Of a DNA stretch of 64,000 bases, positions 59,337-64,000 are shown piece by piece; position 1 is the stretch's first letter, and the number at the start of each line of letters is the position of its first letter. The translations under genes and the position numbers were made by a program. The stretch is from Microbispora corallina (lineage in GTDB: Bacteria; Actinomycetota; Actinomycetes; Streptosporangiales; Streptosporangiaceae), in NCBI RefSeq assembly GCF_016863035.1, contig NZ_BOOC01000013.1:186001-250000 (forward strand). Direction: 5' to 3'. The notes under the pieces are model-generated. The model saw nothing but the letters and a program-made list of their open reading frames with translations, searched no databases and was not told the DNA's origin.

Positions 59337-60101
59337 GTGGCTGGACGACTGCAGGACAAGAAGGCCCTGGTGACCGGGGCCACCAGCAATATCGGCCGTG
59401 CCATCGCCGAGGCGTTCGCCGCCGAGGGGGCCCACGTCGTGGTCTCGGGCCGCAGTGCCGATCGAGGCGCCGAGGTGGTCGAGGGCATCCGTTCGCGAGG
59501 CGGGCGGGCCGACTTCGTGCAGGCGGATCTGGACGGCGGCGCCGCGGCGTCGCACGCCCTGGCCGAGCAGGCCGCGTCCGTCCTGGGCGGGCGCATCGAC
59601 ATCCTCGTCAACAACGCCGGCATCTACCCGGCCGACGGCACCGCGGCCACCGACGAGAAGACCTTCGACGAGGTGTACGCCGTGAACGTGAAGGCTCCGT
59701 TCTTCCTGACCGCGGCGATCGCCCCGGCCATGGTCGAGGCCGGGGGCGGCACGATCATCAACCTCGGCTCGTGGATCGCCCGGCTCGGGATCCCGGTCGG
59801 GGCGCTCTACAGCTCCACCAAGGGCGCGGTCGAGACCCTGACCCGGGCCTGGGCGGCGGAGTTCGGCCTGCGGGGCGTGCGGGTGAACGCCATCTCGCCC
59901 GGCGTCGTGCACACCCCCGTGCCGGGCGAGACGCACGCCGGCGCGGTGATGATGAAGGGCACCCCGGCCGGGGACGTCGGCAGCCCGGAGGCCGTCGCGC
60001 ACGCCGCCGTCTACCTGGCCGCCGACGAGTCGGAGTTCGTCCACGGGATCGTCCTCGACGTGGACGGCGGACGCACCACCGCGGCGGTGATCGCCGCCTA
60101 G
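59337..60101 (+). CDS. short-chain dehydrogenase/reductase
   Basis: A 254-residue classical SDR with cofactor motif VTGATSNIGRAIAEAF, NNAGIYP, and the catalytic Ser-Tyr-Lys set: Ser in NLGSWIARLG, Tyr158 and Lys162 in ALYSSTKGAV. SGRSAD after beta-2 suggests NADP(H) preference. Substrate unknown. GTG 59337 with GAGGGG upstream. It is divergent from the AceE-like gene; the 162-base gap contains TGGAC-TTGCCG-GTCCA (59267-59282), a possible operator. Confidence 0.9.
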   Translation: MAGRLQDKKALVTGATSNIGRAIAEAFAAEGAHVVVSGRSADRGAEVVEGIRSRGGRADFVQADLDGGAAASHALAEQAASVLGGRIDILVNNAGIYPADGTAATDEKTFDEVYAVNVKAPFFLTAAIAPAMVEAGGGTIINLGSWIARLGIPVGALYSSTKGAVETLTRAWAAEFGLRGVRVNAISPGVVHTPVPGETHAGAVMMKGTPAGDVGSPEAVAHAAVYLAADESEFVHGIVLDVDGGRTTAAVIAA

Positions 60102-60128
60102 CGACGGGCGCGGGCCGGGCGGAGCAGC

Positions 60129-60162
60129 GGGCCGGGCGAGGGCTCGGTCTTCCGCCCGGCCC
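60129..60162. terminator. terminator between SDR and Ser/Thr kinase genes
   Basis: GGGCCGGGCG (60129-60138) pairs perfectly with CGCCCGGCCC (60153-60162), loop of 14. It lies 27 bases after the SDR stop and 57 after the kinase stop on the other strand. Confidence 0.75.
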
Positions 60163-60219
60163 GGCCTTCGGTACGCCACCGGCCCGGCCCGGTACGGCCC
60201 CGGGACGGCCCGAGGCCGA

Positions 60220-61665
60220 TCAGCTCGCGAAGACCAGCATGAGCAGCAGGATCAGCACGGTGCCCACGGCGAGCAGCAGGGTCGCCGTGCTGAACAGCGT
60301 GCTCAGCAGCGCCCAGACGGCCACCACCCCGACGCCGCCCGCCACGTCGACGGCCAGCCGGCCCCTCGACCGGGCCGCCAGGCCGAACCCCGCGTCGATC
60401 AGCACGCCGATGCCGTACAGCACGAGCAGGAGCAGCGACACCTCGGGGAGGGCGCGGCGGGCCGCGGCCGCGAACAGGCCGACGACGACCGCCGACCCGA
60501 TGACCCAGCGGCGGTGGAGCTTGCGCCGGTGGCGGGCGCGCAGGTCCTCCGGCGGGCGCCTGCGGTCGCCGGGCCGCCACTCCCGGGTGGCCGCCTCCGA
60601 GGGCGACGCCGAAGGTGGCGCGGAGGGCGACCCGGCGGACGTGGGGGCCGCCGACCAGGAGCGGTCCACGTCCCGCCGTCCGTCCTGCGCACCCGGCCCG
60701 AACGCCGCCGCGTCAGGAGGATCCGGGTAGGCCGCCCGGCCTTCACCGTGGACGGCGGCCTCTCGCGGCCCACCGTGACCCGGCTCGCGGCTCCTGCGCC
60801 GCCAGGCGGCCGGACCCCGCCGCGGCCGGTCGCCGGCCTCGGAGGCGGCCGGAATGGACGCGGCAGGAAAGGCGGCGGGGGCCGCCGCCACGACCTGGGC
60901 CGCCAGAGCCCCGGAGGGCGGCCGGGCGGCGGGGTCGGTGCGCAGGCACCGGATGAGCAGCGGGACCAGCCAGGACGGCACGCCGGTCAGGTCCGGCTCC
61001 CGGTGCACGACGCGGTAGGCGATCGCCGCGGCCGGCCCGGTCCCGTACGGCTGCCACCCGGAGGCGGCGAAGGCCACGGTGGCCGCCCAGGCGAAGACGT
61101 CCGACTCCGGCCCGGCGTCCCGCCCCTCCAGCACCTCCGGGGCGAGGTAGCCCGGCGTGCCGACGACGGCGCCCGAGGCGGTGACCGAGGCCGACTCCAG
61201 CGCGCAGGCGATGCCGAAGTCGATCACATACGGCTCGCCGTCGGCGACGATCACGTTCGCGGGCTTGAGGTCCCGGTGCACGACCCCGGCCGCGTGGATC
61301 GACTCCAGCGCCTCGGCCAGCCCGATCGCGAGCCGGACGAGGCCGGCGCCCTCCACGGGACCGTCGTCGGCGACGACCGCGCTCAATGGCCGCCCCTGGA
61401 CGTAGCGGGTGACGACATACGGCCGGTCGCCCTCAAGGGACGCGTCGAGGACCTCGGCCACGTGCCGTCCCCGGACCAGGCGCATGGTCTGCACCTCGCG
61501 GGCGAGACGGGTGATCGCGACGGAGTCGGACGCGACGTGCGGGTGGAGCACCTTCACCGCGACCGTCCGGCCGTCGGGGTCGAGCGCGAGGTGGACCTCT
61601 CCGAACCCGCCCGAGCCGAGCGTGGAGAGCAGGCGGTAGGGACCCAGGTGCTCCGGCGAACCCAT
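60220..61665 (-). CDS. Ser/Thr protein kinase with C-terminal membrane segments
   Basis: A 481-residue kinase. The Hanks-type catalytic domain (about 8-265) has LGSGGFGEVHLAL, Lys38 in VAVKVL, HRDLKPANVIV and DFGIACALE, all complete. A charged, Pro-rich juxtamembrane stretch (about 270-385) leads to three or four hydrophobic segments (about 392-480) at the very C-terminus and no extracellular PASTA domain, so it may sense membrane or internal signals. ATG follows AGGAGGAG. It lies 63 bases downstream of a similar kinase gene, probably the same transcript. FHA proteins such as that at 22644 read such marks. Confidence 0.92.
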   Translation of the reverse strand: MGSPEHLGPYRLLSTLGSGGFGEVHLALDPDGRTVAVKVLHPHVASDSVAITRLAREVQTMRLVRGRHVAEVLDASLEGDRPYVVTRYVQGRPLSAVVADDGPVEGAGLVRLAIGLAEALESIHAAGVVHRDLKPANVIVADGEPYVIDFGIACALESASVTASGAVVGTPGYLAPEVLEGRDAGPESDVFAWAATVAFAASGWQPYGTGPAAAIAYRVVHREPDLTGVPSWLVPLLIRCLRTDPAARPPSGALAAQVVAAAPAAFPAASIPAASEAGDRPRRGPAAWRRRSREPGHGGPREAAVHGEGRAAYPDPPDAAAFGPGAQDGRRDVDRSWSAAPTSAGSPSAPPSASPSEAATREWRPGDRRRPPEDLRARHRRKLHRRWVIGSAVVVGLFAAAARRALPEVSLLLLVLYGIGVLIDAGFGLAARSRGRLAVDVAGGVGVVAVWALLSTLFSTATLLLAVGTVLILLLMLVFAS

Positions 61666-61728
61666 TCCGCTCCTCCTCGCGTCGCGGGCGTCGGCGGCTT
61701 GTGGCGCTTGTCGGGACCGGGGTGCCGG

Positions 61729-63693
61729 TCAGGTCCAGAAGGTGAGGAAGCCCAGGCCGATCCTGTCCATGATGTCACCGATCACGCCCGTGACCAGGTT
61801 CACCACGGTGTCCTGGCCCTTCTGCTTCAGGTCCGCGACCACGTGGGACACCGCCACGGACGGCGGGCGCCACGGCGCCCAGGAGGCGTCGGCCGACAGC
61901 GCGGTCATCACCGCGAACAGCGCGACCGTGCCGACCGCGATGGTCACGACCATGCCGGCGCCGGGGCTGCGGATCACCGCGCTCAGCCCCCGGGCGACGG
62001 CCTTACGGGGGGCGCCGCCGCCGGGCAGGACGAACAGCCCGCCCGCGAAGGCCCCGGCGGCGTACGCGGCCGCGGGGTCGGTCTTCATCCCGCCGAGGTA
62101 GACGAGCCCGCCCCAGACGCACATCGCGAACATCGCCGCCAGCGGCACCTGGACGAGGGTGGCCAGGCCGGCCTTGATCAGGGCCCACGGCGTGCCGAGC
62201 ACGGCGAGCAGGGGGTCGGCGCCGCTGCTCCCCCGGACGGAGCGGCGCTCGGCCAGGTCGCCGAGCAGGTAGTGACCCACCCGCAGGCACAGCACCGCCA
62301 CCACGGCGAACAGGCACACGACCACGGGGACCAGGCAGGCCAGGGCCACGAGCGTGGCGAGGAGCATGGCCGCCAAAACCGGGTGGCCCGCCCGGTAGCG
62401 GGGCCGGTCCTGCTCGCCGCCGTACGGCCGCGCCTCGGCCGGCGGGGCCGTCGGGCGGGCGAGGGGCGGGACCGTGCCCTGGGGGGCCGGGTAGCCCGCC
62501 ACGCGCTGATCGGGATGCGGCGGCGGGTAACCGGACGACGGATGGTGGGGCGGGGCGTACCCGGCCGGCCCGTAGGCCGCCTGACCGTACCCCGCCGGGC
62601 CGCCCGGCCCGTACGCCGGGACGGGGGCCGGGGACGGCGGCACGGGTCCCCGGGGCCGGGGGGCGCGGGGCTCGCGGCGCGGCCGCTGAGGCTCGGCGTA
62701 GTTGACGGGGGGCAGCAGGTCGGCGTAGCTCTCGTCGGCCGGCAGGACGCTGGTGCGGTCGGGCCGCCCCGCGGACGACAGGGGCGCGGCGTCGTCGAGC
62801 ACCCGGGTCTCCCCCACGGAGTTCCCGTTGACGGCCGTCCCGTCGAGGACGCGGGTCCCGCCGTCGCGCGGCGTCTCCTGCAGGGCGGTGACCGAGGGGT
62901 CGAGCGCCCTGGCCAGCTTGAGCAGCGAGGCGGCGGTGGGGCGGGAGGCGGCGTCGGGCGCCAGGGCGAGCCGCAGCCAGCCCCGCAGCCACAGCGGCGC
63001 CACGTCGATCTGCGCCTTGCCCTCGAGGATGTTGTAGCAGACCGACTCGAACGTGCCGGACCCGAACGGGGGCTTGCCGGTGGCCGCGAAGAAGACGGTG
63101 GCCGCCAGCGCGTGCACGTCGGCGGCCTGGGTGATCTCGGTGTCCCTGATGATCTCGGGGGCGAGGTAGCCGGGCGTCCCGACGAACATCCCGGTCTGGG
63201 TCAGCCGGGTGGCGTTGACCAGGTGCGCGATGCCGAAGTCGATGACGAGCGGCTCGCCGTCCACGAGCATCACGTTGGCCGGCTTGAGGTCCCGGTGGAC
63301 GACGTCGGCCGCGTGGATCGCGACCAGCGCCTCGCACAGCCCGCGCGAGAGCCTGATCACGTCGTGCGGGCCCAGCGGCCCGTCCTCCAGCACGGTCTGC
63401 TCTAAGGTGCGGCCGGGCGCGTACCGCGTCACGATGTACGGCGCCGCCCCGGTGAGGTCGGCGTCGAGGACCTCCGCCACCCGCCTGCTGCGGACCCGGC
63501 GCATGGTCTCGACCTCGCGGGTGAGCCGGTCGCGTGCCTTGAGGTCGGTCGCCACATGGGGGTGCAGGACCTTGACCGCCACCTCGCGCCCCTCGCCGTC
63601 CAGGCCGAGGTGGACGACGCCCATGCCGCCCTCACCCAGCCGCCGCAGGAGCCGGTAGGGGCCGATCCTCTCCGGAGCCTCGGTAGCCGACAT
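61729..63693 (-). CDS. Ser/Thr protein kinase with Pro-rich linker and membrane domain
   Basis: A 654-residue kinase. The catalytic domain (about 10-265) has LGEGGMGVVHLGL, VAVKVLHPHVA, HRDLKPANVMLVDG and DFGIAHLV. It is followed by a Pro/Gly/Tyr-rich linker (about 275-430) and a C-terminal domain of about five membrane segments (about 440-600). The start is uncertain: ATG 63693 has GGGG 6 bases upstream, while GTG 63708 overlaps the upstream stop as GTGA. The catalytic domain is clearly a paralogue of the one at 60220, so the pair probably arose by tandem duplication followed by divergence of the tails. Confidence 0.92.
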   Translation of the reverse strand: MSATEAPERIGPYRLLRRLGEGGMGVVHLGLDGEGREVAVKVLHPHVATDLKARDRLTREVETMRRVRSRRVAEVLDADLTGAAPYIVTRYAPGRTLEQTVLEDGPLGPHDVIRLSRGLCEALVAIHAADVVHRDLKPANVMLVDGEPLVIDFGIAHLVNATRLTQTGMFVGTPGYLAPEIIRDTEITQAADVHALAATVFFAATGKPPFGSGTFESVCYNILEGKAQIDVAPLWLRGWLRLALAPDAASRPTAASLLKLARALDPSVTALQETPRDGGTRVLDGTAVNGNSVGETRVLDDAAPLSSAGRPDRTSVLPADESYADLLPPVNYAEPQRPRREPRAPRPRGPVPPSPAPVPAYGPGGPAGYGQAAYGPAGYAPPHHPSSGYPPPHPDQRVAGYPAPQGTVPPLARPTAPPAEARPYGGEQDRPRYRAGHPVLAAMLLATLVALACLVPVVVCLFAVVAVLCLRVGHYLLGDLAERRSVRGSSGADPLLAVLGTPWALIKAGLATLVQVPLAAMFAMCVWGGLVYLGGMKTDPAAAYAAGAFAGGLFVLPGGGAPRKAVARGLSAVIRSPGAGMVVTIAVGTVALFAVMTALSADASWAPWRPPSVAVSHVVADLKQKGQDTVVNLVTGVIGDIMDRIGLGFLTFWT

Positions 63694-63704
63694 GTCGTCC
63701 CCCG

Positions 63705-64000
63705 TCACTGATTTCCCGCCTGGGTCCGCAAATCACTCAGACGTTGCACTACAGACAGAACGTCGATGGGACCCCAGAAGTGCCCTGCTGACTGTCTACC
63801 CATCACGCTTGTCAGGGCGACGGCCGCGACCAGCACCGCGAGCACGCCGATCCCCGCCGCCAGCCCCTTGGCGGCCCCCTCACCCGGCACGAGCGAGGCG
63901 AGCGTGCGCCGCATCTGCCGGCTCGGGCCCTCCACCCCCGGCCCGGCGCACACGGTCCACAACGCGACCGCGATCCCCCAGCTCAGCGCGGCCAGCACGG
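63705..64000 (-). CDS. C-terminal part of a membrane protein (5' end outside window)
   Basis: The reading frame is open to the end of the window; the visible 98 residues contain two hydrophobic segments (ALSWGIAVALWTVCAG and LAAGIGVLAVLVAAVALTSVMG) separated by a charged loop. The last residues are QRLSDLRTQAGNQ and the TGA overlaps a possible GTG start of the next kinase. A GTG at 63998 exists but the true start is probably beyond the window. It resembles the C-terminal membrane tails of the two kinases downstream, so it may be the end of a third kinase (inference). Confidence 0.6.
   Translation of the reverse strand, partial: VLAALSWGIAVALWTVCAGPGVEGPSRQMRRTLASLVPGEGAAKGLAAGIGVLAVLVAAVALTSVMGRQSAGHFWGPIDVLSVVQRLSDLRTQAGNQ

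Noticed and set aside
60514-63405. Plus-strand frame of about 960 codons opposite two kinases
   Set aside because: Arg/Gly/Ala-rich shadow of two kinases with full catalytic motifs.

Overview
The window is GC-rich with strong third-position G/C bias, frequent GTG starts, many promoters whose -10 box lies about 7 nt before the start codon (leaderless mRNAs), and an actinobacterial gene order: cysteine desulfurase - mnmA - MetE-like - ligA - gatCAB - ilvBNC - serA - leuB - ilvE - cimA, nearly all on the minus strand. With the ROK regulators, DUF1707-FHA proteins, CAP proteins and cellulase, this points to a filamentous actinomycete, probably Streptosporangiales (Streptosporangium/Nonomuraea/Microbispora-like). 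That placement is inference from gene content and style; no rRNA or marker tree is available.

Layout. 1-5.3 kb: a His-rich C-terminal fragment, an HD-domain protein, a cysteine hydrolase, a secreted heparinase II/III-like protein, and a minus-strand operon of truncated haemoglobin - flavohaemoglobin - DivIVA-domain protein. 5.7-12.2 kb: cimA with an attenuator leader, a small accessory block (O-methyltransferase, Uma2, methyltransferase), then ilvE and leuB. 12.2-16.6 kb: a ROK regulator divergent from a xylose-type ABC transporter (binding protein, ATPase, permease), inserted between leuB and serA. 16.6-18.8 kb: a 40-codon ORF, an orphan leader-peptide/hairpin module and serA. 19-24.8 kb: plus-strand accessory genes (SseB-like, GPH-type transporter, CAP protein, DUF1707-FHA, DD-carboxypeptidase). 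24.9-28.5 kb: ilvC-ilvN-ilvB with an Ile-Leu-Val attenuator leader. 28.5-42 kb: two membrane GGDEF-EAL proteins flanking a 2-hydroxyacid dehydrogenase, a PQQ-type sugar dehydrogenase, a VanW protein and gatCAB. A decayed AAA ATPase lies between gatA and gatB. 42.2-43.7 kb: a GH6-CBM2 cellulase behind a CebR/CelR box. 44-51.8 kb: ligA, MetE-like, an MBL-fold hydrolase, mnmA, a DUF695 protein and a cysteine desulfurase. 51.9-54.7 kb: an apparently autoregulated TetR gene, an MFS transporter and a rhomboid-like protein. 54.8-60.1 kb: etfBA, an AceE-like thiamine-diphosphate enzyme and an SDR. 60.2-64 kb: two Ser/Thr kinases with C-terminal membrane domains and a truncated membrane protein.

How it works together. 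ilvBNC, ilvE, leuB and cimA cover much of Ile/Leu/Val synthesis, and serA starts serine synthesis. ilvB and cimA each carry a short ORF rich in branched-chain codons followed by competing hairpins and a U-tract terminator, so both are probably controlled by ribosome-mediated attenuation. A third module of similar form lies downstream of serA without an obvious target. GatCAB, MnmA and the cysteine desulfurase serve tRNA aminoacylation and thiolation. No CRISPR array, tRNA, rRNA, insertion sequence or prophage gene was seen.
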